A stretch of 64,000 bases of DNA. Source: Streptomyces sp. NBC_01788. GTDB lineage: Bacteria; Actinomycetota; Actinomycetes; Streptomycetales; Streptomycetaceae. The stretch is from NCBI RefSeq assembly GCF_035917575.1, contig NZ_CP109090.1:2356001-2420000 (forward strand). The letters are read 5' to 3'. Within the stretch, counting starts at the first letter, position 1. The number at the start of each line of letters is the position of its first letter. Positions 1-8,586 of this stretch are shown in pieces. The position numbers and the translations under genes were made by a program. The notes beneath the pieces are model-generated. The model did not search any database and was not told the origin of the DNA. It was given only the letters and a program-made list of their open reading frames with translations.

Positions 1-1
1 G

Positions 2-187
2 CCGGTCGACTCGGCCCGGATTCTCGGCCGGATCTCCTCCACGGACGTCACGGAGGTGCTGCTGGAACACAGCTACCACGTCGCGACGTTGGATCACGAT
101 GCGGACCGGATCTTCGAGGAGAGCTACGCATTCATCGGCCGGCTCGCACCCAGTGTCGGCAAGGAAGGGACGACGGCAGGTGGCTGA
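2..187 (+). CDS. Alpha/beta hydrolase (esterase/lipase), C-terminal end only
   Basis: Partial gene entering from the left edge; the last 61 codons are visible, in the frame starting at base 2, ending TGA at 185-187. The peptide contains HSYHVATLDHD, which resembles the catalytic-histidine loop of Est30-type carboxylesterases and monoacylglycerol lipases (catalytic His followed by V-TLD), and then a final helix FEESYAFIGRL typical of these enzymes. The nucleophile serine and acid lie outside the window. The gene overlaps the next one by 8 bases, so the two are probably translationally coupled. The family call rests on a short tail only. Confidence 0.6.
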   Translation, partial: PVDSARILGRISSTDVTEVLLEHSYHVATLDHDADRIFEESYAFIGRLAPSVGKEGTTAGG

Positions 188-1022
188 GCACGACTCCGAC
201 CGCGAGAACCGCGACGGCCGTGAGCCGGCAGAACCGGGCGAACCGGCCGGCCCGGTCACACCGGCCGGACCAGTGGGACCGTCCGAACCAGCCGGACCGT
301 CCGAATCCGTCGGACCGTCCGAACCGGTCGGAGCGGCCGAACCCGCCGGGCCGGCCGAGCAGCGCGCCGAGCCCGGCGTGCCCGCCGGCAAGAAGGGCTC
401 CGGCTTCGACGAGGACGCCGCCTGGGCGGCGATCGTCGCCGGGTACGGCGAGGAGCCGCCGGACCCGCCGGGCTCCAGGCCGTTCCGGCCGATCGAGGAC
501 CTGGCGTTGCCGCCGGACCCGACGCCGGACGTCGAGAAGCCGTGGAAGGACCGAAAGGACCGGAAGGACGAGACCGGGAAGACCGGCAAGGACGCCGAGG
601 GCGACGGGAACGGCGCGGCCGGCGAGGACGGCGAGAGCGAGGAGGGCCCCTCCGCCCCCGCCGGGCGGCTGGGCAGCTCGGTCTCCTTCGCGCCCGGTGT
701 CGGCAATCGCGGTGGGGGACCGCGCGACTACTCGCTCGCCGAACCGTCCGACGACGACTTCGACGCGAGCGACGAGGGACACTTCGTCCCGCCGGAGCCG
801 CCCCCGCTGCCGTCGGCCGACGCGACCGCGAAGTTCGCCTGGCTCGCGGTGATCGGCGGCCCGGTCCTGCTCCTGCTGGCCGTCCTGTTCGGCTGGGACA
901 TGACGTGGTGGCTCGCCGTGCTCGGCATAGGCGGCTTCCTGGGCGGCTTCGCGACGCTGGTGACGCGCATGAAGACGGACGACGACGACAACGACGACCC
1001 GGGCCGCGGGGCGGTGGTCTGA
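180..1022 (+). CDS. Pro/Glu-rich hypothetical membrane protein
   Basis: 280 residues from the GTG at 180. An in-frame upstream start exists at 99 but lies wholly inside the preceding gene, so the overlapping GTG is preferred. Residues 1 to about 215 are low complexity, with many AGPxEP/GPSEP repeats followed by charged K/D/E runs, and look disordered. The C-terminus has two close hydrophobic helices (around AWLAVIGGPVLLLLAVLFGW and WWLAVLGIGGFLGGFATLV) and ends in an acidic cytoplasmic tail. I do not recognise a functional domain. The corresponding position in S. coelicolor holds a hypothetical protein. It is coupled to the upstream esterase by an 8-base overlap. Confidence 0.75.
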   Translation: MAEHDSDRENRDGREPAEPGEPAGPVTPAGPVGPSEPAGPSESVGPSEPVGAAEPAGPAEQRAEPGVPAGKKGSGFDEDAAWAAIVAGYGEEPPDPPGSRPFRPIEDLALPPDPTPDVEKPWKDRKDRKDETGKTGKDAEGDGNGAAGEDGESEEGPSAPAGRLGSSVSFAPGVGNRGGGPRDYSLAEPSDDDFDASDEGHFVPPEPPPLPSADATAKFAWLAVIGGPVLLLLAVLFGWDMTWWLAVLGIGGFLGGFATLVTRMKTDDDDNDDPGRGAVV

Positions 1023-1063
1023 GCCCGGGTCCCCGCGACTCGGCCCCCGGCCCCGGGGTCTTT

Positions 1064-1103
1064 CGTCTGGATCAGGCCGGATCAGCCCGGCCTGATCCGG
1101 ACG
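1064..1103. terminator. Bidirectional hairpin terminator between convergent genes
   Basis: Perfect 12-bp stem (GGATCAGGCCGG with CCGGCCTGATCC) and six-base loop, extended by five outer pairs of which one is G-U. It sits between the stop of the membrane protein gene (1022) and the stop of the minus-strand nuclease-fold gene (1115), the right place for termination in both directions. Confidence 0.7.
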
Positions 1104-1114
1104 AGAGGCCCCGG

Positions 1115-1873
1115 CTAGGAAAGTGCCGGGACCCTGAGGGCGGCCAGTACCGGGCGGTGGTCCGTGGAGGCCTTCAGGTCCGCCTCCGTCACTCCCGGCA
1201 GGCCCAGCGGTACGCCGCAGCCGAGGATTTCGACGTCCCGGGTGGCGAAGAGGGCGTCGATGCGCCGGTGGGGGCCGGTGGACGTCCAGGTGGCCTCCGC
1301 GCCCCAGGGTGCGGTGGCCCAGCCGTCCTGGAGCGAGTCGGCCAGCCGCCGGAACGCCGGGCCGTCCGGGCCCTCGTTGAGGTCGCCGCCCGCCACCGCG
1401 TGCTCCACACCCATCCCGGCCAGCCGGTCAAGCAGCACCCCGGCCTGGTCGTACCGCTCCTCCGCGTTCAGCGAGAGGTGGCAGCTGACGACGCCGAGCC
1501 GGGCGCCCCCGAACCGGACGACCGCCGTCGCGAGGCCCCGCCGGTGCAGTCCGGGGGTGAGCGGCAGCAGGACGTCCTCGGTGCGTTCCACGGTGGCCCG
1601 CAGCGAGCAGAGGATCGCCGGGCCCGAGGCCGTCGCGCCCCCGGTGAGGATCACCAGGTCCGCGGCCGCCGCCAGCCGGGCCAGCTTCTTGCGCCAGCGG
1701 AAGAAGCGCGGCGCCTCCTGGACGAGGACGAGATCGGGCGCGCAGGCGCGGATCACCCGGGCCAGCGCCTCGGTGTCGTCCCGCATCGACCGGATGTTGT
1801 GGCTCAGGACGCGGATGACGGCGGAACCATCGGGCTCCGTGCGGGAGTTGGGCAGCAGCATGACGATCAACAT
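1115..1873 (-). CDS. Endonuclease/exonuclease/phosphatase family protein
   Basis: 252 residues. EEP-fold signatures are in order: SHNIRSM near the N-terminus, DLVLVQEAPRF (the metal-binding Glu), GGDLNEGP (the D-x-N catalytic motif) and STDHRPVLAAL at the C-terminus (catalytic Asp-His). Members hydrolyse phosphodiester bonds in DNA, phosphoinositides or sphingomyelin; the substrate here cannot be told. The start ATG has no clear ribosome-binding site, and an ATG four codons in is an alternative. It lies 89 bases downstream of glkA on the same strand and may be cotranscribed with it. No secretion signal is obvious, so it is probably cytoplasmic. Confidence 0.85.
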   Translation of the reverse strand: MLIVMLLPNSRTEPDGSAVIRVLSHNIRSMRDDTEALARVIRACAPDLVLVQEAPRFFRWRKKLARLAAAADLVILTGGATASGPAILCSLRATVERTEDVLLPLTPGLHRRGLATAVVRFGGARLGVVSCHLSLNAEERYDQAGVLLDRLAGMGVEHAVAGGDLNEGPDGPAFRRLADSLQDGWATAPWGAEATWTSTGPHRRIDALFATRDVEILGCGVPLGLPGVTEADLKASTDHRPVLAALRVPALS

Positions 1874-1962
1874 ACGCCGCGGCCGGGCTCACCCGCGGTA
1901 CGGCGGCGCCCACCGGTCCCGGGCGGACGGGGACGGTGGGCGCGCCCGGGGTGCGACCGGCG

Positions 1963-2916
1963 CTACATGATCGGGTCGGGCTCCCGGGCGAGGTCCGCCG
2001 CGCCCACCAGACCGGCCTTGTTGCCGAGCTGGGCGGCGAGGACGTCGGCGACCGGGCGCCAGTTGCCGCCGACCAGCCAGCGCTTGTAGGACTTGCGGAT
2101 CGGATCCAGGACCAGCTCCCCCTCGTCGGAGAGTCCGCCGCCGACGATGAACGCGGACGGGTCGAACAGCGAGGCCAGGTCGGCCAGACCGGCGCCCACC
2201 CAGCGGGCCAGCTCGCGGTAGGAGTCGACGGCCACCGGACAGCCCTGGCGGGCGGCCACGGAGATGTGCTTGCCCTCGATGCCGTCGGGGGTGCCGTCAC
2301 CGAGGGCGAGCAGCACCTCCGCGCTCTCGGGGGCGGCGTTGGCACGCTGCTTGGCGTACCGCACCAGAGCGCGCCCGGAGGCGTACTGCTCCCAGCAGCC
2401 CTGCGAGCCGCAGCCGCACAGCAGGCCGTCCGGGACCATCCGGATGTGGCCGAACTCGGCGGCCACGCCGAAGTGCCCGCGGCGCAGCTTGTTGCCGATG
2501 ACGATGCCGCCGCCGAGGCCGGTGCCGAGCGTGATGCAGATGACGTTGCGGTGGCCCTTGCCGGCGCCGAACCTGTACTCGCCCCAGGCCGCGGCGTTGG
2601 CGTCGTTCTCCACGACCACCGGCAGGGCGACGCGCGCCTCGACCTTCTCCTTCAGCGGCTCGTTGCGCCAGTCGATGTTGGGCGCGAAGTAGACCGTGGA
2701 GCGCTGCCGGTTGACGTATCCGGCGGCGCCGATGCCCACGCCGACGATCTCGTGCCCCGCGCGTGCCCCCTCCACCGCCGAGGCGATGGCGTCCACGATG
2801 GCCTCGGGCGTGGTGGGGGTCGGCACCTTGAAGGTCGAGAGGATGTTGCCTTCCTCGTCGACCACGCCGGCCGCGATCTTCGTGCCGCCGATGTCGACGC
2901 CGATGGTGAGTCCCAT
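1963..2916 (-). CDS. glkA: Glucokinase, ROK family
   Basis: 317 residues. It phosphorylates glucose with ATP in the cytoplasm and, in S. coelicolor, GlkA also mediates glucose carbon catabolite repression. Visible marks are the ATP-binding GVDIGGTKIAAG (6-17), catalytic Asp105 in ENDANAAAWGEY, GTGLGGGI (131-138), and the ROK zinc site with His157 and CGCGSQGC (Cys167, 169, 174). Length and motifs match the Streptomyces enzyme exactly. The start ATG has a GAGGG ribosome-binding site. It is preceded on the same strand by the SCO2127-like gene, the arrangement described in S. coelicolor, where both genes were linked to glucose repression. Confidence 0.97.
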   Translation of the reverse strand: MGLTIGVDIGGTKIAAGVVDEEGNILSTFKVPTPTTPEAIVDAIASAVEGARAGHEIVGVGIGAAGYVNRQRSTVYFAPNIDWRNEPLKEKVEARVALPVVVENDANAAAWGEYRFGAGKGHRNVICITLGTGLGGGIVIGNKLRRGHFGVAAEFGHIRMVPDGLLCGCGSQGCWEQYASGRALVRYAKQRANAAPESAEVLLALGDGTPDGIEGKHISVAARQGCPVAVDSYRELARWVGAGLADLASLFDPSAFIVGGGLSDEGELVLDPIRKSYKRWLVGGNWRPVADVLAAQLGNKAGLVGAADLAREPDPIM

Positions 2917-3030
2917 GAATCCCTCAGTTCCGGTCGAGCCCCGCTACGGCAACCGTACCCGAGGCCCTGCCGTGGAATTCGCGTCGTCCGGACGGTCGGT
3001 CGAAGTCCTCCGGCCGAGTCGTCCGGGCGG

Positions 3031-3612
3031 TCAGTCCAGGTCGATTCGCTCGCCGCCGCCGGTGCCCTCACCCGGGTCGCGGCGCTCACCGGGGCGGGTG
3101 TCCAGGTCGTCGAGTTCGTCCCGCGCGGACTCGTCCGCGCGGGACGACGTCCAGCGGCGCTCCTGGGACTCGACGGCCGAGCGGTACGCGGCGAGCAGTT
3201 CACCGCCGGCCGCCGCCAGGTGCTCGAACACCTCGGGGTTGCGCTCCACGACGGGTTCCACGGCCGCCTTGGCCTGCTGGACCATCTGCCGCACCGCCTG
3301 CTCGGCCGCGGGTCCGGCGAGCGCGCCGAGCAGCGGCCCCTGGATCGACGACAGCTTGTCGGCGACGGTGTCGACGAACTTGCGCAGCTCCTCGGCGGCC
3401 GAGCCGGGCGGCGGGCCGTACCGCGCGCGGCGGCGGGCCTGCTCCGCCGCGAGGTCCTCGGCGCAGGCCGTGGACCAGGCGTCGGCGTCCGTGGCGCGCC
3501 GCTCCCCCGGGTCCCCGGCCTCGCTCGGACGGGCGGTGTCCTCGCGGCCGCCGGGCTCCTCCTGAGCGGCGTCGTCCCGAGCGGCGTCGGACGGTGGGCG
3601 CTCTTCGCTCAT
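3031..3612 (-). CDS. SCO2127-like protein (glucose-repression associated, about 20 kDa)
   Basis: 193 residues, acidic, rich in Ala, Arg and Glu, no signal peptide or membrane segment. The N-terminal 60 residues are low complexity; residues 70-140 (AAEELRKFVDTVADKL, GALAGPAAEQAVRQMVQQAK) are predicted amphipathic helices. Position immediately upstream of glkA and size match S. coelicolor SCO2127, whose product was reported to affect glucose catabolite repression and to bind the BldKB oligopeptide-binding protein. That role is recalled from the literature, not read from the sequence. The start ATG follows CAGGAG at good spacing. A DUF5304-type assignment is possible but I cannot verify it. Confidence 0.75.
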   Translation of the reverse strand: MSEERPPSDAARDDAAQEEPGGREDTARPSEAGDPGERRATDADAWSTACAEDLAAEQARRRARYGPPPGSAAEELRKFVDTVADKLSSIQGPLLGALAGPAAEQAVRQMVQQAKAAVEPVVERNPEVFEHLAAAGGELLAAYRSAVESQERRWTSSRADESARDELDDLDTRPGERRDPGEGTGGGERIDLD

Positions 3613-3669
3613 GGCGGGCTCCTGACTACGGTTCGTCCTTACGACGTTACCCGAACGGGGGTACGCGCT

Positions 3670-4839
3670 TCATCTCTCGCGGGGCCACAGCGCGGGGTCC
3701 GGCGCGAACCGGATCCGCAGCTCGCCGTCGCGCAGGGCGGCCCCGTCGACGGTGCACCGGCGCAGCGCCGAGGGCAGCGGCACGACCCGGCGGAACGGCC
3801 CGGCGGTGACCGCGAGTTCGTCGCCGAGCCGAATGAGGTCGAGCTCCTCGCGTATGACACCGGGCAGCGGGATGTTCCACACGAGGACTCCGTCCTCGGC
3901 GAGCCGGTCGGTCACGGGCCACTCGACCGGGGCGGCCGCCGGGGTCGCGCCGGGCACGGCGAGGGCGGCGAGGTCGTCCAGGCCGCGCGGGTCCCGGCCC
4001 AGGTGGGCGGCCGGATGGACGGCGTACGTCTCCCGCCACTCGTCGAGGGTCTTGCGCTGCTGCGCGACCGGGCCGGCCAGCCAGGAGTCCGCGGCGGTCT
4101 CCGGCAGGACCCGGCCGGCGACCAGGCACTCCACGGCCAGGCCCCGCACGGCCAGGCCCAGGGCGGCGTGCCGGACGGCGTCGGCGCCGGCCGGTCCCGG
4201 CTCGGCGACCAGGCGTACACGGGTGTCGCGGTCGGCGACGACCGCGGCGACGGCGGCGAGTTCGACGTCCCAGCGTGCCGCCGTCTCGTACAGCCACTCG
4301 GCCGGCATGGGGACGCCGGCGAGCCGGCCGAGCACCGGCCGCAGGGCGCGGGCCGCCTGCCGCTCCGGCGGGAGCAGCCGGCGCAGATAGCGGCGCAGTT
4401 CCTCGGGCAGCGCGAGCAGGGCGAGTGCCTGCGGCGCCGGCGGCAGGTCGACGACCAGCAGCTCGAACCGCTCCGACAGGGCCGCGTCGCGCAGCGCGCG
4501 CAGCAGGGCGAGCTCCTCGGCGCCCGGCAGCGGGGTGACCTCCTCGGGGTCCAGACGGGAGGCTCCGAGGAGGTCGAGCACGTTGCGCGCGCGGTCCTGG
4601 AAGGCGGTGAGGTCGGACCGGAAGCCGGCCGCCGCGTCGGGGCGCCAGGCGGTCAGGCGCGGCGCGACGGACACCGGCTCCGCACCCGTCGGCACCCCGA
4701 GCGCCGCGCCGAGGGAGTCCGTGCGGTCGGCGCTGAGCACGAGGGTCTCGACGCCGTCACGGGCGGCGGTCAGTGCGGTGGCGGCGGAAACGGTCGTACG
4801 GCCGCTGCCGCCCGGGCCCGTGATCAGGAGGGTGCGCAT
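3670..4839 (-). CDS. ArsA/Get3-like ATPase homologue with degenerate P-loop
   Basis: 389 residues with the overall form of an anion-transporting ATPase: N-terminal P-loop at residues 8-16, a switch-like segment FELLVVDLPPAPQALALL about residue 135, and a C-terminal beta-rich tail (GVLVWNIPLPGV, ELAVTAGPFRRVVPLPSAL) like the small alpha-crystallin-type domain of actinobacterial ArsA relatives. The P-loop reads GPGGSGRTT: the signature lysine of the deviant Walker A is Pro9 and the P-loop lysine is Arg14. Nucleotide binding or hydrolysis is therefore doubtful. A homologous ATPase gene (Rv2184c) sits beside the SRPBCC gene in M. tuberculosis, as here. Function is unknown; no arsenite-efflux gene is nearby. 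Confidence 0.8.
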   Translation of the reverse strand: MRTLLITGPGGSGRTTVSAATALTAARDGVETLVLSADRTDSLGAALGVPTGAEPVSVAPRLTAWRPDAAAGFRSDLTAFQDRARNVLDLLGASRLDPEEVTPLPGAEELALLRALRDAALSERFELLVVDLPPAPQALALLALPEELRRYLRRLLPPERQAARALRPVLGRLAGVPMPAEWLYETAARWDVELAAVAAVVADRDTRVRLVAEPGPAGADAVRHAALGLAVRGLAVECLVAGRVLPETAADSWLAGPVAQQRKTLDEWRETYAVHPAAHLGRDPRGLDDLAALAVPGATPAAAPVEWPVTDRLAEDGVLVWNIPLPGVIREELDLIRLGDELAVTAGPFRRVVPLPSALRRCTVDGAALRDGELRIRFAPDPALWPRER

Positions 4840-4972
4840 GATGCTGAACGGTAGTGGATCCGACCGGGTCGACGGACCGGTCGCCGCCCGGGGACGCGCG
4901 TCCTGAGTGGACCCCTGCCGTCGGTCCCTGTCCCCGGCCCCGGGCCGCCTGCGGACCGCCGTCCGCGCGCTC

Positions 4973-5416
4973 CTACTTCTCGCCCGACTCCACGCGCTTC
5001 TTCAGGCCTGCCAGGGCGCGGTCGATGATGACCTTCTCGGCCTTGCGCTTGATCATGCCGAGCATGGGGATCTTGACGTCCACGGTGAGGCGGTAGGTCA
5101 CCTCGGTGCCGTGCGCGCCCGCGGGCCTGAGGACGTAGGAGCCGTCCAGGGAGCGCAGCATCTGGGACTTCACCAGGGTCCAGGAGACCTCGTGCTCGCC
5201 GGTCCAGGTGTACCCGAGGGTCTGGTCGTCCTTGATGGCGCCCGCGTCCATGACGAGGCGGACCTGCTGGGCACGGCCCTGGTCGTCCGTCTTGAGGACC
5301 TCCGCCTCCTTCACCTCGCCGGTCCAGTCCGGGTAGCGGGCGAAGTCGGCGATCACCCCCATGACGTCGGCCGGTGGCGCCTCGATCGTGATGCTCGAGC
5401 TGGTGTGTTCCGCCAT
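4973..5416 (-). CDS. SRPBCC family protein (polyketide cyclase/dehydrase-like)
   Basis: 147 residues, the full length of a single START/Bet v1-fold domain. It begins with the typical first strand SSSITIEAPPADVMGVIADF, then the RYPDWTGEVKEAEVL helix-strand, and ends in the long amphipathic C-terminal helix KAEKVIIDRALAGLKKRVE. Such proteins bind hydrophobic ligands in an internal cavity; the ligand is unknown. It precedes the ArsA-like gene on the same strand with a 133-base gap, the same pairing as Rv2185c and Rv2184c in M. tuberculosis, suggesting a joint role perhaps with membrane lipids (inference). The start is preceded by CTGGAGGAGCC. Confidence 0.9.
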   Translation of the reverse strand: MAEHTSSSITIEAPPADVMGVIADFARYPDWTGEVKEAEVLKTDDQGRAQQVRLVMDAGAIKDDQTLGYTWTGEHEVSWTLVKSQMLRSLDGSYVLRPAGAHGTEVTYRLTVDVKIPMLGMIKRKAEKVIIDRALAGLKKRVESGEK

Positions 5417-5561
5417 CGCCGTGGCTCCTCCAGATGCGGGCCGGTAGTGCGGCCGGGTGAGGCCGGTGGTGCGCTCCTCGTGCGCATGTGTGTGCAGCGT
5501 GAAGGCTACCGCGCGCCCGGCCGCCGGACTCCACCCCCACCTGCGCGATCGGCCGGATCCC

Positions 5562-6359
5562 TCACCATTCGAGCACCCAGGGTCGGCCGCTGCCGGCGAA
5601 GTGGCCCACGTTCACGCATTCGGTCGCGCCGATCCGCATCCGCCGTACCAGCGGCTGGTGGACGTGGCCGAAGAGGGCGTACCGGGGGCGGGTGCGGCGG
5701 ATGGCCTCCAGCAGGGCGCGGCTGCCGCGCTCGAAGCGGCGCGCGACGGTGTCGTAGACGAGGTCCGGGACCTCGGGCGGGATGTGCGTGCAGAGGACGT
5801 CGACCTCGCCGACCCCCTCGATCTTCGCCGCGTACTCCTCGTCGCCGATCTCGAACGGGGTGCGCATGGGGGTGCGCAGGCCGCCGCCGACGAAGCCGAA
5901 GACACGGCCGCCGATCTCCACCCGCTGCCCGTCGAGCACGGTGGTGCCCTCGCGGGCGTACTCCTGCCACAGGGCCGGCATGTCGACGTTGCCGTAGGTG
6001 GCGTACGTGGGGCTGGGGAACGCGGCGAAGAGCTCCGCGTACTGCTTGCGCACCGCCTGTTCCATCACCGTGGCCCGGTCGCCGTCGATGCCCGCCCACA
6101 GCCGGGCGCCGAGCTCGCGCGCCTCGGTGAAGCGGCGGGCGGTGCGCAACTCGACGATACGGTCGGCGTTCTCCACGCCGAACAGGTCGGGGAAGATGCC
6201 GCGCGAGTGGTCGGCGTAGTCGAGGAAGAGGATCAGGTCGCCGAGGCAGACCAGGGCGTCGGCGCCCTCTCCGGCCCGGGCCAGATCGCGCACGTTGCCG
6301 TGCACGTCGCTGACCACATGGATGCGCGTTCTGCTGTGACGGGCCGATGTGGGTGCCAT
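5562..6359 (-). CDS. Calcineurin-like metallophosphoesterase
   Basis: 265 residues from the ATG at 6359; a TTG three codons upstream (6368) is an alternative. Motifs of the dimetal phosphoesterase fold are complete: VVSDVHGN (Asp, His), CLGDLILF (GD), TYGNVDM (GN-D, replacing the usual GNHD), CTHIPPEV (H) and FGHVHQPLV (GHxH). It hydrolyses phosphomonoesters or diesters; the substrate is unknown. No signal peptide. There is no ribosome-binding site; a TACGCT hexamer ends eight bases upstream of the ATG, so a leaderless transcript is possible. It precedes the SRPBCC gene on the same strand with a 145-base gap. Confidence 0.9.
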   Translation of the reverse strand: MAPTSARHSRTRIHVVSDVHGNVRDLARAGEGADALVCLGDLILFLDYADHSRGIFPDLFGVENADRIVELRTARRFTEARELGARLWAGIDGDRATVMEQAVRKQYAELFAAFPSPTYATYGNVDMPALWQEYAREGTTVLDGQRVEIGGRVFGFVGGGLRTPMRTPFEIGDEEYAAKIEGVGEVDVLCTHIPPEVPDLVYDTVARRFERGSRALLEAIRRTRPRYALFGHVHQPLVRRMRIGATECVNVGHFAGSGRPWVLEW

Positions 6360-6600
6360 GGCGATCAAGCGTAGGCGGGCGTGGCATACGTGAACAGTGG
6401 CGGCCGGAAACGCCGTTACTGGCCGGTCATTCGGCGGGTCGACTACTGTGCGCAGGGGAACATCGATCCGTGTGACGCAGCGAACATCTCGCCGGGTCCC
6501 CCTGTCGAAGAACCATACCGGCGGGTAACGTCCGGCCCGTCCAGTCCTCTCTGGATTTCAACAACGTCATGGCGCCGGCGCCCTATGAGGAGCAGCAGTC

Positions 6601-8397
6601 TTGCGCGAGTTCAGCCTTCCGGCTCTGTACGAGGTCCCTGCGGACGGGAATCTGACCGACATCGTCCGCAGAAACGCCGCGCAGCATCCCGACGTCGCCG
6701 TCATCGCGCGCAAGGTGGACGGCGCCTGGCAGGACGTCACGGCTCGGGCCTTCCTCGCCGAGGTGCACGCCGCCGCCAAGGGCCTGATCGCCTCCGGCAT
6801 CCAGCCCGGTGACCGGGTGGGCCTCATGTCCCGCACGCGGTACGAGTGGACGCTGCTGGACTTCGCGATCTGGAGCGCGGGCGCGATCACCGTGCCGGTG
6901 TACGAGACCAGCTCGCCGGAGCAGGTTCGGTGGATCCTCGGCGACTCGGGCGCGACCGCCTGCGTGGTGGAGCTGGACCAGCACGCGGCCGCCGTCGAGT
7001 CGGTGCGCGAGACGCTGCCCGCGCTGAAGAACGTCTGGCAGATCGAGGCCGGAGGCGTCGGGGAACTCGGCCGGGCCGGCCGGGACATCAGCGACGCGGC
7101 GGTGGAGGAGCGCGGCTCGCTGGCGAAGGCCGACGACCCGGCGACCATCGTGTACACCAGCGGCACCACCGGCCGGCCCAAGGGCTGTGTGCTCACCCAC
7201 CGGGCCTTCTTCGCCGAGTGCGGCAACGTCGTGGAGCGGCTGCGCCCGCTGTTCCGCACCGGCGAGTGCTCGGTGCTGCTCTTCCTGCCGCTGGCGCACG
7301 TCTTCGGCCGGCTGGTCCAGGTCGCCCCGATGATGGCGCCGATCAAGCTGGGCTGCGTCCCGGACATCAAGAACCTCACCGATGAGCTGGCCGCGTTCCG
7401 CCCCACGCTGATCCTCGGTGTCCCGCGGGTCTTCGAGAAGGTCTACAACGGGGCGCGCGCCAAGGCGCAGGCCGACGGCAAGGGCCGGATCTTCGACAAG
7501 GCGGCCGCCACGGCGATCGCCTACAGCAAGGAGCTGGACAGCCCCTCGGGCCCCTCGCTCGGTCTGCGGATCAGGCACAAGGTGTTCGACAAGCTGGTCT
7601 ACGGCAAGCTGCGCGCGGTGCTCGGCGGGCGCGGCGAGTACGCCATCTCCGGCGGCGCCCCGCTCGGCGAGCGCCTCGGGCACTTCTACCGCGGTATCGG
7701 CTTCACGGTCCTTGAGGGCTACGGCCTGACCGAGTCCTGCGCGGCGACCGCCTTCAACCCCTGGGACCGGCAGAAGATCGGCACGGTCGGCCAGCCGCTG
7801 CCCGGCTCGGTGATCCGGATCGCGGACGACGGGGAGGTGCTGCTGCACGGCGAGCACCTGTTCAAGGAGTACTGGAACAACCCCGGCGCGACGCGGGAGG
7901 CGCTGGCCGACGGCTGGTTCCACACCGGTGACATCGGCACCCTCGACGAGGACGGCTACCTCAGGATCACCGGCCGCAAGAAGGAGATCATCGTCACCGC
8001 GGGCGGCAAGAACGTCGCCCCGGCCGTGATCGAGGACCGCATCCGGGCGCACGCGCTGGTCGCGGAGTGCATGGTGGTGGGCGACGGGCGGCCGTTCGTG
8101 GGCGCGCTGGTCACCCTCGACGAGGAGTTCCTGCGCCGCTGGTGCGCCGAGCACGGCAAGCCGGCGGATGCCACCGCGGCCTCGCTGCGCGACGACCCCG
8201 ACCTGAACGCGGCGGTCCAGGCGGCGGTCGACGACGGCAACGCCGCGGTGTCGAAGGCGGAGTCGGTGCGCAAGTTCCGCATCCTGTCCTCCCAGCTCAC
8301 GGAGGAGTCGGGGCACGTCACGCCGTCGATGAAGCTCAAGCGGAACGTGGTGGCGCGGGACTTCGCGGGCGAGATCGAGGCGCTCTACGCCAAGTAG
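6601..8397 (+). CDS. Long-chain fatty acid-CoA ligase (FadD15 type)
   Basis: 598 residues; activates fatty acids to acyl-AMP and then acyl-CoA. The adenylate-forming signatures are visible: the P-loop YTSGTTGRPKG (about 184-194), YGLTES (about 374), GWFHTGDIG (about 437) and GRKKEIIVTAGGKNVAP near 455-470 with the catalytic lysine region beyond. No membrane helix. The TTG start at 6601 is supported by GAGGAG at 587-592 of that line with eight-base spacing, and the N-terminus REFSLPALYEVP fits the family. The adjacent PimB-like gene is convergent, as Rv2187 (fadD15) and Rv2188c are in M. tuberculosis. It ends just before a large inverted repeat that may terminate it. Confidence 0.95.
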   Translation: MREFSLPALYEVPADGNLTDIVRRNAAQHPDVAVIARKVDGAWQDVTARAFLAEVHAAAKGLIASGIQPGDRVGLMSRTRYEWTLLDFAIWSAGAITVPVYETSSPEQVRWILGDSGATACVVELDQHAAAVESVRETLPALKNVWQIEAGGVGELGRAGRDISDAAVEERGSLAKADDPATIVYTSGTTGRPKGCVLTHRAFFAECGNVVERLRPLFRTGECSVLLFLPLAHVFGRLVQVAPMMAPIKLGCVPDIKNLTDELAAFRPTLILGVPRVFEKVYNGARAKAQADGKGRIFDKAAATAIAYSKELDSPSGPSLGLRIRHKVFDKLVYGKLRAVLGGRGEYAISGGAPLGERLGHFYRGIGFTVLEGYGLTESCAATAFNPWDRQKIGTVGQPLPGSVIRIADDGEVLLHGEHLFKEYWNNPGATREALADGWFHTGDIGTLDEDGYLRITGRKKEIIVTAGGKNVAPAVIEDRIRAHALVAECMVVGDGRPFVGALVTLDEEFLRRWCAEHGKPADATAASLRDDPDLNAAVQAAVDDGNAAVSKAESVRKFRILSSQLTEESGHVTPSMKLKRNVVARDFAGEIEALYAK

Positions 8398-8405
8398 CGC
8401 ACCCC

Positions 8406-8586
8406 CTAGGGCCTGTTGCGAAAGTCCCGCCTGCCTCGCGACGCCATGCACGCACTCTCGCCGCACCAGGCCCTGACCCGAGTACATCCAGTACGAGGGC
8501 CAGGGCCCGGCACGCCGAGAGCACGCACCTGACGCCGCGAGGCCCGCCCTCCGTGCGGACGACGGGACTTTCGCAACAGGCCCTAG
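8406..8586. repeat. About 180-bp near-perfect inverted repeat, MITE-like, doubling as terminator
   Basis: The outer 24 bases of the two arms (8406-8429 and 8563-8586) are perfect reverse complements; both begin and end with CTAG followed by GGGCCTGTTGCGAAAG. The interior also folds back on itself (GCCTCGCG with CGCGAGGC, CTCTCG with CGAGAG, AGGCCCTG with CAGGGCC) to a small loop near 8497. The element fills the whole gap between two convergent genes and supplies the TAG stop of the minus-strand glycosyltransferase. Terminal bases recall IS5-like ends, whose target is often CTAG/YTAR, so a transposon-derived miniature element is likely (inference). No coding capacity. Confidence 0.75.

Noticed and set aside
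99..179. Longer start of the Pro-rich membrane protein at 99
   Set aside because: It lies within the esterase gene in another frame, and GTG 180 fits gene overlap.
8406..8586. Small RNA gene or transposase remnant within the inverted repeat
   Set aside because: No coding frame and no transposase homology; treated as a repeat and terminator.
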